Shown in pieces: positions 28,460-43,747 of a stretch of DNA of 64,000 nucleotides (position 1 is the stretch's first letter; the number at the start of each line of letters is the position of its first letter). The position numbers and the translations under genes are program-made. The notes beneath the pieces are model-generated. The model ran no database searches. It was not told where the DNA came from and worked only from the letters and a program-made list of their open reading frames with translations. The stretch comes from Pelomonas sp. Root1237 (lineage in GTDB: Bacteria > Pseudomonadota > Gammaproteobacteria > Burkholderiales > Burkholderiaceae_C), in assembly GCF_001425055.1 (NCBI RefSeq), contig NZ_LMDK01000016.1, positions 62,001-126,000 on the forward strand, read 5' to 3'.

Positions 28460-29359
28460 TCAGTGCGGCTTGAAAAACAATGCTTCGGGAATCGCCCGGA
28501 AGGGCGCCGTCCAGAGGGGGTTGTCGAGTTCAAAGACTGACGCAGGTAGCCGTCTGCGGCCGTCGAGCAGCGGGCCGATGCGAGCATCCCGAGCCAGGAT
28601 TTCTCTCGCGCGGCCCGTGACGAAAAGTCTGCTCAGGCCTTCGTTCAAAGCATCAGCCAGCGCCGGTTCGTCTCGACGCACAGCGAAGACGCGCGCGAAC
28701 CGGTAGTGAACACACCAATCCTCGAGCAGCACTACCGATGGCGCCAGGTGGCCGAACATGTCCAGCAACATGCCAGCCTCATCGGCTCCCAGCGGGAAGG
28801 CATCGAATCGACCCGCCTCCAGCATACGGAACAGGTGCAAGAACTCTGCCTCCTGCACCTTGAGCCCAGCGGCTCGCAGAATGCTGGAGTCCACCCAATC
28901 AGGCCCCTGACCGAAAACCAATTGCCGAAGATCATCGTGTTCACGCACGGCCCTCAGGCGGTCGAGTCGATCGCGACGTACCAGCATGAGGCGGTAGCCG
29001 CTCAGTCCTAGATCCAGTGGAAAGGGGAGGATCCGAGTACGCTCAGCCACCTTTGGCGATGCACCCGTGTCCATGACATTGACACCGCCGCCTTTGAGTT
29101 CCAAAAAAGCCCTCATCGACGGCAGCGGCGCCTCGCTCACTCGAAGAGTGTGGGGACGTCCAGAAGCCTCCAACGCGGCTGTCAGCAATTTGAACGGCGT
29201 ACCGTCGGTGGGCCGTTCGTGCGTACGTGGATACACGACTTCAAGAAGCTGGCCTGCGATGGACGGGGCAGCGAGGGTGGCACCCAAGCCCAGCATCGCG
29301 GCACGACGGCTGATCAACCGACGATGAACAATTGAAGGCCCCAGGTCCATCTGAATCAT
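28460..29359 (-). CDS. Periplasmic binding protein-like, Tat-type signal
   Basis: About 299 residues. The N-terminus has RRLISRRAAMLGLGATLAAPSIAG, a twin-arginine-like signal, then a domain resembling family-3 extracellular solute-binding proteins (FKLLTAALEASGRPHTLRVSEAP, YRLMLVRRDRLDRLRAVRE, FPLGADEAG, YRFARVFAVRRDEPALADALNEGLSRL). No ABC permease or ATPase gene is nearby, so it is an orphan: either a sensor/scavenger or it serves a transporter elsewhere. The start is uncertain; ATG 29359 or 29350 are both possible, a TTG at 29386 less so. It is convergent with the tRNA and divergent from the UvrA-like gene. Confidence 0.7.
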   Translation of the reverse strand: MIQMDLGPSIVHRRLISRRAAMLGLGATLAAPSIAGQLLEVVYPRTHERPTDGTPFKLLTAALEASGRPHTLRVSEAPLPSMRAFLELKGGGVNVMDTGASPKVAERTRILPFPLDLGLSGYRLMLVRRDRLDRLRAVREHDDLRQLVFGQGPDWVDSSILRAAGLKVQEAEFLHLFRMLEAGRFDAFPLGADEAGMLLDMFGHLAPSVVLLEDWCVHYRFARVFAVRRDEPALADALNEGLSRLFVTGRAREILARDARIGPLLDGRRRLPASVFELDNPLWTAPFRAIPEALFFKPH

Positions 29360-29614
29360 TTTGAGCGCGCCACAGCGGAGTCGCAATCCTGGTCATCGCC
29401 CGGCACCAGGCGCTAGAGAAGGTCTGCAAACCTCTCGTCAATCCGACTGGCGCGCGAGGTGAGGTTTCATTGGACGATGTTCACGTCAGGGCCAAATCGC
29501 TTCCAGCAGTCGAGCACCCCCGCAGGGTCAGGCAGCGCTCTGCCCTGGCAGAGGCAGGACGAACGTTTGCTAGGCATTCGCCGCAGCTGGGCACATTGAT
29601 TGCCGCCGCTGTCC

Positions 29615-31929
29615 ATGCAGGCAAAGAGCTCCTCCGTGCTGAAACATCCATCGCCGTCCACCGACTTCATCCGCATCGTCGGTGCCCGAGAGAACAATCT
29701 GCGCAACGTCAGCGTCGATATCCCGAAGAAGCACATCACCGTGTTCACAGGAGTCTCGGGCTCGGGCAAGTCTTCACTCGTTTTCGACACCATTGCAGCC
29801 GAGTCGCAGCGGCAGCTGAACGACACCTTTTCCACCTTCGTGAGGCACCGCCTGCCGCATCACGCCCAGCCCGATGCCGACGTGCTGGAAAACCTCTGCG
29901 CAGCCATCGTCATCGATCAACGTCGTCTGGGCGGCAATGCGCGCTCCACGGTCGGCACGGCCACCGACATCCTCGCGCTGGTCCGCCTGCTGTTCTCGCG
30001 GGTAGGGCAGCCCTTCGTCGGCTACTCCAACATCTTCTCGTTCAACCACCCTGACGGCATGTGCCCGCGATGCGAGGGCCTGGGGAAGGTCGACACCATC
30101 GACATCGACCGGCTGTTCGACAGGCAGCGCTCGCTCAACCAGGGAGCAATCCGCTTCAGCGCGTTCGCCGTCGGCGGCTACCGCTGGAAGCGCTATGTCC
30201 ACAGCGGCCTGTTCGACAACGACAAGCCGCTGAAGGACTACACCGACGAGGAGTGGGAGACGCTGCTCCACGCGCAGGACGTACCCATCCTGAACCCCGG
30301 GCCAGGCTGGCCACCGACCAGCCGCTACGAGGGCGTGCTGCCGCGCATCCGCCGCAACTTCCTGACCCGCAACATCAGCGAGGTCAAAGGGCTGGACCGC
30401 GCCGAATGGGATCGGTTGGTGACGGCCGGCCCTTGCCCGCGGTGCCACGGGGCGCGCCTCAACGAGAAGGTGTTGAGTTGCCGCATTGACGGCAGGAACA
30501 TCGCCGACTGGTGCGAGATGGAGGTGGGTGAGTTGCTGGCCGTCATCGGCCAGGTCGATGCGCCGCTTGCCGCCAGCATGGTGCCGGCGCTGGCCTACCG
30601 GGTCCAGCATCTGGTTGATATCGGCTTGGGCTACCTGAGCCTCGGCCGAGAAACGACGAGCCTGTCGGGCGGGGAATCCCAACGCGTGAAGATGGTTCGC
30701 CACCTGGGCAGCGGCCTCAGCGACATGAGCTACATCTTCGACGAACCCAGTGTGGGCTTGCACCCGCGCGACGTTGCGCGCCTGAACAAGCTGTTGCGCC
30801 ACCTGTGCGACAAGGGCAACACGGTGCTGGTGGTTGAACACGACCCCGACGTCATCGTGGCGGCGGACCACGTCATCGACATTGGCCCGGGCGCTGGGGA
30901 CGCAGGCGGCACCGTGGTCTTCGAGGGCGATGTGCAGGCCCTGCGGCAGGCCGACACGCCCACGGGGCGCAGCCTGGCTCGCCCGGCGCGCATCAACACC
31001 ACACCGCGCACTCCATCGGGTTGGCTGCCGATCACACACGCCACTCAGCACAACCTGAAGGACGTGAGCGTTTCGATCCCGATGGGCGTCCTGACGGTCG
31101 TGACAGGCGTGGCCGGTTCGGGCAAGAGCAGCCTGATCAACGCCGCCTTCGCCCGCACCTACCCCGAGGTCGTGTGCATCGACCAGGGTGCCATCACAGG
31201 TTCGCGTCGCTCGAACACGGCGACCTACACGGGCATCCTCGATCCCATCCGGAGCCTTTTTGCCCAGGCGAACGCGGCCAGCGCGTCGCTGTTCAGCGCC
31301 AACTCGGGCGGCGCCTGTCCCGTGTGCAAAGGCCTTGGCACCACGGAGACAGACCTCGCATTCATGGAGCCCATCGTCAGCATCTGTGAGCGCTGCCGAG
31401 GGCGCCGGTTCACTGACGAAGCTCTTCAGTACCGCCTGCGCGGCAAGAACATCGCCGAGGCGCTGGCAATGCGCGTCGCCGAAGCGAGCGCATTCTTTGC
31501 CGAGCCGAATATCGCGCCTGCGCTGGCCCGCCTCGATGAAGTCGGGCTCGCCTACCTGTCGCTCGGCCAACCTTTGTCCAGCCTGTCGGGCGGGGAACGG
31601 CAACGCCTGAAGCTGGCCACGGAGCTGGGCCAGTCGGGCCGAATCTATGTGTTCGACGAACCCACCTCAGGCCTGCATCTTTCGGACATCGATCGATTGT
31701 TTCGATTGCTCGACCAACTCATCGAACGCGGCGCCACCGTTGTCGTGATCGAACATCAGCTGGACATGATCGCCCAGGCAGACTGGCTGATCGACATGGG
31801 GCCGGAAGCTGGCCGATTCGGCGGTCGCGTGGTGTTCGAGGGCCCCGTGGCGGAGATGGCCGCGACGGGCTCAGGTGAGACGGCCACGCATCTGAGAAGG
31901 TATGCAAATTCGCAGGGTTCTGGCAGCGC

Positions 31930-31936
<7 letters not shown>
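29615..31936 (+). CDS. UvrA-like ABC ATPase, short form
   Basis: 773-residue double ABC-ATPase of the UvrA group. Both halves are complete: Walker A GVSGSGKSS (~46-54) and GVAGSGKSS, zinc modules CPRCEGLG/CPRCHGARLN and CPVCKGLG/CERCRGRR, signatures SLSGGESQRVK and SLSGGERQRLK, and Walker B IFDEPSVGLHP and VFDEPTSGLHL. It is about 170 residues shorter than housekeeping UvrA (~940). The first zinc module appears close to Walker A, suggesting loss of much of the UvrB-binding/insertion regions. Such short UvrA paralogues (DrrC and UvrA2 type) are linked to tolerance of DNA-intercalating compounds. The ATG at 29615 is chosen over the TTG at 29600. It overlaps the convergent pobR end by seven bases. 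Confidence 0.85.
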
Positions 31937-35012
<3,076 letters not shown>

Positions 35013-35043
35013 GTGCGCATCTTGGCAGAGCCCATGCCGGATC

Positions 35044-35058
35044 GCTATAGCTGATAGC
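35044..35058. promoter_or_regulatory. Inverted repeat in the LysR/lig divergent region
   Basis: Perfect arms GCTAT and ATAGC around AGCTG, 32 bases upstream of the LysR start and about 50 before the binding-protein ATG. The size and dyad are what a LysR recognition site looks like (T-N11-A within a dyad). Confidence 0.5.
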
Positions 35059-35107
35059 AGCAGCCAGACCTAGCGTGACAGAGCTTCACTGCGAAGAATC
35101 GCGCCCC

Positions 35108-35809
35108 ATGAGCACCGCCCTCACCCTGATCTCGTCCATGGCCACGCGCCATCTGCTGACGGCACTCGCGCAAGCGCATGCTCAAACCGGCGCACCGGCC
35201 GTCCACCTCGAATCGGTCGGTGGCGTGGACGCCGCGCGTCGCGTGCACGACGGCGAGGCCTTCGACGTGGTTGTGCTGGCCAGCGATGCCATCGCCAAGC
35301 TGGAGGCTGCCGGCCGACTGAAGCCCGGCAGCGTGCGGGCCATCGCCGACTCCAGCGTCGCCATTGCCGTGCGTGCCGGTTCGGCCCAACCGGATATCAG
35401 CACGGAAACCGCCTTGCGCGCCGCCGTGCTGCAAGCCCGCAGCATCGGCTACTCGACCGGCCCCAGCGGCACGGCCTTGATGCAGCTCTTCGAGCGCTGG
35501 GGCCTGGCCGACAGCTTGAAGGCCCGCCTCGTGCAGGCCCGCCCCGGCGTGCCGGTCGGCAGCCTGGTGGCCAGCGGCGAGGTCGAGTTGGGCTTCCAGC
35601 AGTACAGCGAGCTGATGGATGTTTCCGGCATCACGCTGCTCGGCGGCATGCCGCCGGGGGGCGACATCGTCAGCCGCTTCAGCGGCGCCATCACGGCCCG
35701 TGCGACCCAGCCCGAAGCGGCACTGGCCCTGCTGGACTTCATGGCCAGCCCCGCCACCGAGGCGATCAAACGGCAACACGGCATGCGCGCGACTTCGGAC
35801 GCGCGCTGA
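35108..35809 (+). CDS. ModA-like substrate-binding domain protein, no signal peptide
   Basis: 233-residue protein with the fold of molybdate-type extracellular binding proteins (ALTLISSMATRHLLTALAQ, FDVVVLASDAIAKLEAAGRL, SIGYSTGPSGTALMQLFERWGL, GEVELGFQQYSELM). No signal peptide is visible from ATG 35108, so it may act in the cytoplasm. Genes of this type are found in several aromatic-acid clusters beside transporters, but their function is not established. It is the first gene of the plus-strand lig operon, 24 bases before the MFS gene. Confidence 0.75.
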   Translation: MSTALTLISSMATRHLLTALAQAHAQTGAPAVHLESVGGVDAARRVHDGEAFDVVVLASDAIAKLEAAGRLKPGSVRAIADSSVAIAVRAGSAQPDISTETALRAAVLQARSIGYSTGPSGTALMQLFERWGLADSLKARLVQARPGVPVGSLVASGEVELGFQQYSELMDVSGITLLGGMPPGGDIVSRFSGAITARATQPEAALALLDFMASPATEAIKRQHGMRATSDAR

Positions 35810-35833
35810 CCCCAACGACAACAGGAGACAAGC

Positions 35834-37213
35834 TTGCAGACCTCACCGATCCCCGCTCCCGGCACGCGTGCCGTGGACGTGCAGCGCCTCATCGACGACC
35901 ACCCGCTGTCCCGCTGGCAATGGGTGGTCTTCGCGCTGTGCTTCTTCGTCGTGCTGCTGGACGGCTTCGACACCGCGGCCATCGGCTACATCGCGCCGTC
36001 GCTGATCAAGGACTGGGGCGTCACCAAGCCCATGCTGGCGCCGGTGCTGAGCGCCGCCCTCTTCGGCCTGGCCGCCGGCGCGCTGTTGTCCGGCCCCATC
36101 GCCGACCGGCTGGGCCGCAAGCGTGTGCTGACGGTGACGGTGCTGCTCTTCGGCGTCGCCACGCTGGCCTCGGCCTTCGCCACCAACCTGACGGAACTCA
36201 GCGTGCTGCGCTTCATCACCGGCCTGGGCCTGGGCTCGGCCATGCCCAGCGCCGTCACGCTGATGAGCGAGTACTGCCCCACCGCGCGCCGCTCCACGCT
36301 GACCAACCTCATGTTCTGCGGCTTCCCGCTGGGTGCGGCCTTCGGCGGCTTCCTGGCCGCGTGGATGATCCCGCAATGGGGCTGGCAGAGCGTGCTGGTG
36401 CTGGGTGGCATCGCGCCGCTGCTGCTGACGGTCGGCCTGCTGACGCTGCTGCCCGAATCCGTGCGCTTCATGGTCACGCGCCGCCAACCGGTTGAACGCA
36501 TCCGCGCTGCGCTGGCCCGCATCGCCGGCCCGCAGGTGCACCAGATCGAGCGCTTCACGCTCAGCGAGACCCGCGTCGTTACCAACGAACGCGGCGGCCT
36601 GGCGCAGGTGCTGGCCCGCTCCTACCGCCTCGGCACATTGATGCTTTGGGTGGCCTACTTCATGGGCCTGGTGATCTTCTACGCGCTGATCAACTGGATG
36701 CCGCTGCTGTTCAAGGAGGCCGGCATCGAGCCGCGCACCGCCACGCTGATCTCGGCCCTCTTCCCGCTGGGCGGCGTCGGCGCCGTGTTCTTCGGCTGGC
36801 TGATGGACCGCGTCGAGCCCAACCGCATCGTTGCCCTGGGCTTTGCGCTGACCTCGGTGGCCATCTGGTCCATTGGCCAGATGACAGGCAACGTGGGCGC
36901 GCTGGTCGTCTGCGTCTTCCTGGCCGGCGTGCTGATGAACACCGCGCAGTCCTCGCTGCCGGCGCTGGCGGCGGCCTTCTACCCGACCAATGCGCGCGCC
37001 ACCGGCGTGTCCTGGATGCTGGGCATCGGCCGCTTCGGCGGCATCCTGGGCTCGCTGCTGGTGGCGCAAATGGCCGCCATGCATGCCAGCATCGGCACCG
37101 TCTTCCTGGTGCTGGCCGTGCCCGGCGCCCTCGCCGCCGCGGCGCTGTGGATCAAGCGTGATGCCGATGGCTTTGCCGACGACCGCGATGCCCGCACGGC
37201 GCTCGCGCACTGA
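35834..37213 (+). CDS. MFS aromatic acid:H+ symporter (AAHS family, PcaK-like)
   Basis: 459-residue transporter with about 12 membrane spans. The AAHS signature LLDGFDTAAIGYIAPSL (about 36-52, DGxD in helix 1), the loop GPIADRLGRKRVL and a second DR motif MDRVEPNR are present. Homologues (PcaK) import 4-hydroxybenzoate and protocatechuate by proton symport. The start is TTG 35834, preceded by ACAGGAGAC at a proper distance; no suitable ATG exists. It is in line with ligJ, so it most probably supplies the pathway. Confidence 0.9.
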   Translation: MQTSPIPAPGTRAVDVQRLIDDHPLSRWQWVVFALCFFVVLLDGFDTAAIGYIAPSLIKDWGVTKPMLAPVLSAALFGLAAGALLSGPIADRLGRKRVLTVTVLLFGVATLASAFATNLTELSVLRFITGLGLGSAMPSAVTLMSEYCPTARRSTLTNLMFCGFPLGAAFGGFLAAWMIPQWGWQSVLVLGGIAPLLLTVGLLTLLPESVRFMVTRRQPVERIRAALARIAGPQVHQIERFTLSETRVVTNERGGLAQVLARSYRLGTLMLWVAYFMGLVIFYALINWMPLLFKEAGIEPRTATLISALFPLGGVGAVFFGWLMDRVEPNRIVALGFALTSVAIWSIGQMTGNVGALVVCVFLAGVLMNTAQSSLPALAAAFYPTNARATGVSWMLGIGRFGGILGSLLVAQMAAMHASIGTVFLVLAVPGALAAAALWIKRDADGFADDRDARTALAH

Positions 37214-37231
37214 CAACAAGGAGAAGCTCTG

Positions 37232-38260
37232 ATGATCATCGACGTCCACGGCCACTACACGACCGCACCGGCGGCACTGGGCGCCTGGCGCGACCTGCAG
37301 ATCGCCGGCCTGAAGGACCCGTCCCTCGCGCCCAAGGCCAGCGAGCTGAAGATCAGCGACGACGAACTGCGCGAGAGCATCGAGACCAACCAGCTCAAGC
37401 TGATGAAGCAGCGCGGCTCGGACCTGACCATCTTCAGCCCGCGCGCCAGCTTCATGGCCCACCACATCGGTGACTTCAACACGTCCGCCACCTGGGCCGC
37501 CATCTGCAACGAGCTCTGCTACCGCGTGGCCCGGCTCTTCCCCGACCACTTCGTGCCGGCGGCCATGCTGCCGCAGTCGCCCGGCGTGGACCCGGCGACC
37601 TGCATTCCCGAACTGGTCAAGTGCGTGGAGGAGTACGGCAATGTCGGCATCAACCTGAACCCCGACCCATCCGGCGGCCACTGGACGTCGCCGCCGCTGT
37701 CGGACCGGCACTGGTACCCCATCTACGAACAGATGGTGGAGTACGACATCCCGGCCATGGTGCATGTGTCGACCAGCTGCAATGCCTGCTTCCACACCAC
37801 CGGCGCGCATTACCTGAACGCCGACACGACGGCCTTCATGCAGTGCCTGACCAGCGACCTGTTCAAGGACTTCCCGACGCTGAAGTTCCTGATCCCGCAC
37901 GGTGGCGGCGCGGTGCCCTACCACTGGGGACGCTTCCGCGGCCTGGCCCAGGAACTGAAGAAACCGCTGCTGAGCGAGCACCTGCTGAACAACATCTTCT
38001 TCGACACCTGCGTCTACCACCAGCCAGGCATCGACCTGCTGACCAAGGTGATCCCGGTCAAGAACATCCTGTTCGCCAGCGAGATGATCGGCGCCGTGCG
38101 CGGCATCGATCCCGAGACCGGCCACTACTACGACGACACCAAGCGCTACGTCGAGGCCACAGCCAATCTCAGCGACGAGGATCGCCACGCCGTCTACGAG
38201 GGCAATGCCCGCCGCGTCTTCCCGCGCCTGGATGCGCAACTGAAAGCCAAGGGTCTTTGA
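37232..38260 (+). CDS. ligJ: 4-oxalomesaconate hydratase
   Basis: 342-residue amidohydrolase-superfamily enzyme of the protocatechuate 4,5-cleavage pathway that hydrates 4-oxalomesaconate to 4-carboxy-4-hydroxy-2-oxoadipate. N-terminal metal ligands are in [11 protein letters not shown] (His6/His8), then [38 protein letters not shown] and [17 protein letters not shown], typical of LigJ. A strong AAGGAG site precedes ATG 37232. The next gene, ligK, acts on the product and follows after one base. Confidence 0.95.
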   Translation: MIIDVHGHYTTAPAALGAWRDLQIAGLKDPSLAPKASELKISDDELRESIETNQLKLMKQRGSDLTIFSPRASFMAHHIGDFNTSATWAAICNELCYRVARLFPDHFVPAAMLPQSPGVDPATCIPELVKCVEEYGNVGINLNPDPSGGHWTSPPLSDRHWYPIYEQMVEYDIPAMVHVSTSCNACFHTTGAHYLNADTTAFMQCLTSDLFKDFPTLKFLIPHGGGAVPYHWGRFRGLAQELKKPLLSEHLLNNIFFDTCVYHQPGIDLLTKVIPVKNILFASEMIGAVRGIDPETGHYYDDTKRYVEATANLSDEDRHAVYEGNARRVFPRLDAQLKAKGL

Positions 38261-38261
38261 T

Positions 38262-38945
38262 ATGTACGAACTCGGCGTCGTCTACCGCAACATCCAACGG
38301 GCCGATCGCACGGCCGCCGACGGCCTGGCCGCGCTGGGCTCGGCCACCGTGCACGAGGCCATGGGCCGCGTCGGCCTGCTCAAGCCTTATATGCGGCCCA
38401 TCTACGCCGGCGTGCAGGTGTCGGGCACGGCCGTGACCGTGCTGCTGCAACCCGGCGATAACTGGATGATGCATGTCGCCGCCGAGCAGATCCAGCCCGG
38501 CGACATCGTCGTCGCGGCGGTCACCGCCGACTGCACCGACGGCTATTTCGGTGACCTGCTCGCCACCTCCTTCCAGGCGCGCGGCGCGCGTGCCCTCGTC
38601 ATCGATGCCGGCGTGCGCGACGTGAAGACACTGCAGCAGATGGGCTTCCCGGTCTGGAGCCGCGCAATCAGCAGCAAGGGCACGATCAAGGCCACGCTGG
38701 GCTCGGTCAACATCCCCGTCGTCTGCGCTGGCATGTGGGTCACGCCCGGCGACGTCATCGTGGCGGATGACGACGGTGTCGTCTGCGTGCCGGCCGCGCG
38801 TGCGGTCGAGACGCTGGAGGCCGCACTCAAGCGCGAGAGCTTCGAAGGCGAGAAGCGCGCCAAGCTGGCTTCGGGCGTGCTTGGCCTCGACATGTACAAG
38901 ATGCGTGAGCCGCTGGAAAAAGCCGGCCTGCGCTACATCGACTGA
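38262..38945 (+). CDS. ligK: 4-carboxy-4-hydroxy-2-oxoadipate aldolase
   Basis: 227-residue class II aldolase of the RraA/HMG-aldolase fold, cleaving the LigJ product to pyruvate and oxaloacetate, the last pathway step. Seen: [17 protein letters not shown], the metal-binding [41 protein letters not shown] (Arg-Asp pair) and [14 protein letters not shown]. Length is as in LigK/ProA-type aldolases. It is translated from a gene one base after ligJ. Confidence 0.95.
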   Translation: MYELGVVYRNIQRADRTAADGLAALGSATVHEAMGRVGLLKPYMRPIYAGVQVSGTAVTVLLQPGDNWMMHVAAEQIQPGDIVVAAVTADCTDGYFGDLLATSFQARGARALVIDAGVRDVKTLQQMGFPVWSRAISSKGTIKATLGSVNIPVVCAGMWVTPGDVIVADDDGVVCVPAARAVETLEAALKRESFEGEKRAKLASGVLGLDMYKMREPLEKAGLRYID

Positions 38946-38949
38946 AACC

Positions 38950-42113
<3,164 letters not shown>

Positions 42114-42117
<4 letters not shown>

Positions 42118-43100
42118 GAAACCGCCGTATCGGCCCCTTCGAGGTTTCGGCCGTCGGGCTGGGCTGCATGAACCTCAGCCACGCCTATGGCACGCCGCCG
42201 CCTCGCGACGTGGCGGCGGCCGTGCTGGACGGCGCCCTCAACGGCGGCATCACCCTGTTCGACACAGCGGCGCTATATGGCTTTGGCGCCAACGAGGAGC
42301 TGCTGGGCGGCCTGCTGGCGCCGCACCGCGAACGCATCGTGCTGACGAGCAAATGCGGCATGCAGGGCGTCGACGGCCAGCGCGTCATCGACGGCCGGCC
42401 CGACACCATCCGCGCCAGCGTCGAGGCCAGCTTGAAGCGGCTGCGCACCGACGTCATTGACGTGCTCTATCTGCACCGGCTGGACGCCAAGGTGCCGGTG
42501 GAAGAGAGCGTCGGCTCGATGGCCGGGCTGGTGAAGGCGGGCAAGGTCCGTGCAATCGGCCTGTCCGAGGTCTCGGCCGCAACGTTGAAGCGCGCGCACG
42601 CCGTGCACCCCATCGCCGCGCTGCAGACCGAGTACTCGCTGTGGACGCGCAACCCCGAGATCGCCGTGCTCGACGCATGCCGCGAACTGGGCGTCGCGTT
42701 CGTCGCCTTCAGCCCGCTGGCGCGCGGCTTCCTGGGCGGCGAGCTGCGCGACGTGAGCAAGCTCGAGTCCAAGGACATCCGCCGTGCCATGCCGCGCTTT
42801 TCGCCCGAGAACTACAGCGCCAACCTGCGCCTGCTGGACGCTTTCGAAGCAGAAGCGGCCCGGCTGCGCTGCGCGCCGGCCACGCTGGCGCTGGCCTGGT
42901 TGCTGCACCAGGGTGGCGACATCGTCCCCATCCCCGGCACCTCGCGCCCCGATCACCTGGGCGACCTGCTCGCGGCGCCGCAGCTGGCGCTCGACGCCGC
43001 CACACTCGCCCGGCTCGACGCCCTGATCAACCGCCACACGGTCAGCGGCGCGCGCTACAGCGCCGCCACACAGGCCGAGATCGACACCGAAGAGTTTTGA
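42114..43100 (+). CDS. Aldo/keto reductase
   Basis: 328-residue NADPH-dependent aldo/keto reductase. Catalytic residues are visible: Asp and Tyr in LFDTAALYGFGANEELLG, Lys in IVLTSKCGMQ and His in VLYLHRLDAKVP. C-terminal cofactor segment: VPIPGTSRPDHLGDLLAA. ATG overlaps the ligC stop. No aldo/keto reductase is required in the known protocatechuate 4,5 pathway, so its substrate is unknown; it may act on an aromatic aldehyde or a semialdehyde side product. Confidence 0.9.
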
Positions 43101-43141
43101 CAACCACGGCGGCCAGCAGGCCATGGTTATCCTGCGAACCC

Positions 43142-43594
43142 ATGAGCCCGACCCGCGAGAAGTCCCCTCCCCTCGATCAGTCCCGCCTGGCCCACACGCT
43201 GGGCTACGCCATCGCGCGCGCGGCCGTCACGACCAACCAGCTGTTCAGCCAGGGCGTGGGCGAGCCGCTTGGCATGCGGCCCGTCGAGTTCACGCTGCTG
43301 CAGCTGATCTTCTCGAACCGCAACACCACGCAGAAGCGCCTGTGCGACCTGCTGCGCGTGCCGGCACCGCAGATGACGCTCATCCTTGACCGCCTGCAGG
43401 AGCGCGGCTGGGTCGAGCGCGAACGCGACGCCAACGATCGCCGCGCGCTGCACCTGCGGCTCACGCCCGAAGGCGAGCGCCTGGCCGGGGAAAGCCTCGC
43501 GGCGCTGCAGGTCGCCGAGCAGGCGCTGGACCGTGTGCTGTCCAGCGGCGAGCGCCTTCTGCTGCAGGAACTGCTCGCCAAGGTCGCCCGCTGA
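43142..43594 (+). CDS. MarR-family transcriptional regulator
   Basis: 150-residue winged-helix regulator. The DNA-binding region is RNTTQKRLCDLLRVPAPQMTLILDRLQERGWVERERDANDRRALHLRLTPEGERL (about 62-115), with the DxRx wing. MarR proteins of this size often bind phenolic acids or their CoA esters (HpaR, FerC, CouR). It lies 41 bases after the aldo/keto reductase, in the same direction, and may regulate this cluster or the phenylpropanoid genes. Target unknown. Confidence 0.88.
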   Translation: MSPTREKSPPLDQSRLAHTLGYAIARAAVTTNQLFSQGVGEPLGMRPVEFTLLQLIFSNRNTTQKRLCDLLRVPAPQMTLILDRLQERGWVERERDANDRRALHLRLTPEGERLAGESLAALQVAEQALDRVLSSGERLLLQELLAKVAR

Positions 43595-43600
43595 GATGAA

Positions 43601-43718
43601 GCCCCTCGTCCAACGAGTACGTTGGCCGGTCCCCCGAGGGGACGGCGATGCTCGCGGGGAAGGCCCCGCTCGCACATCGCCCACCGGGCCGGCTTGGGAG
43701 CGGCCCGGCGCTCGGCCC
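43601..43718 (+). repeat. Dispersed intergenic repeat, copy 2
   Basis: Second copy of the element at 2981-3116, in the same orientation, six bases after the MarR stop. The hairpin is 43644-43681 with the same outer arms GGCGATG/CATCGCC. Its inner arms, GCGGGG and CCCCGC, differ from copy 1 yet still pair with each other, indicating that the fold is kept. It contains no gene and lies between convergent genes. Confidence 0.8.
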
Positions 43719-43747
43719 GCGGGGTTCATGCGCCGCAGACTGAACCG

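Noticed and set aside
35843-38239. 798-codon minus-strand frame across the AAHS transporter and ligJ
   Set aside because: No ribosome site or domain; the plus-strand genes are complete and recognisable.
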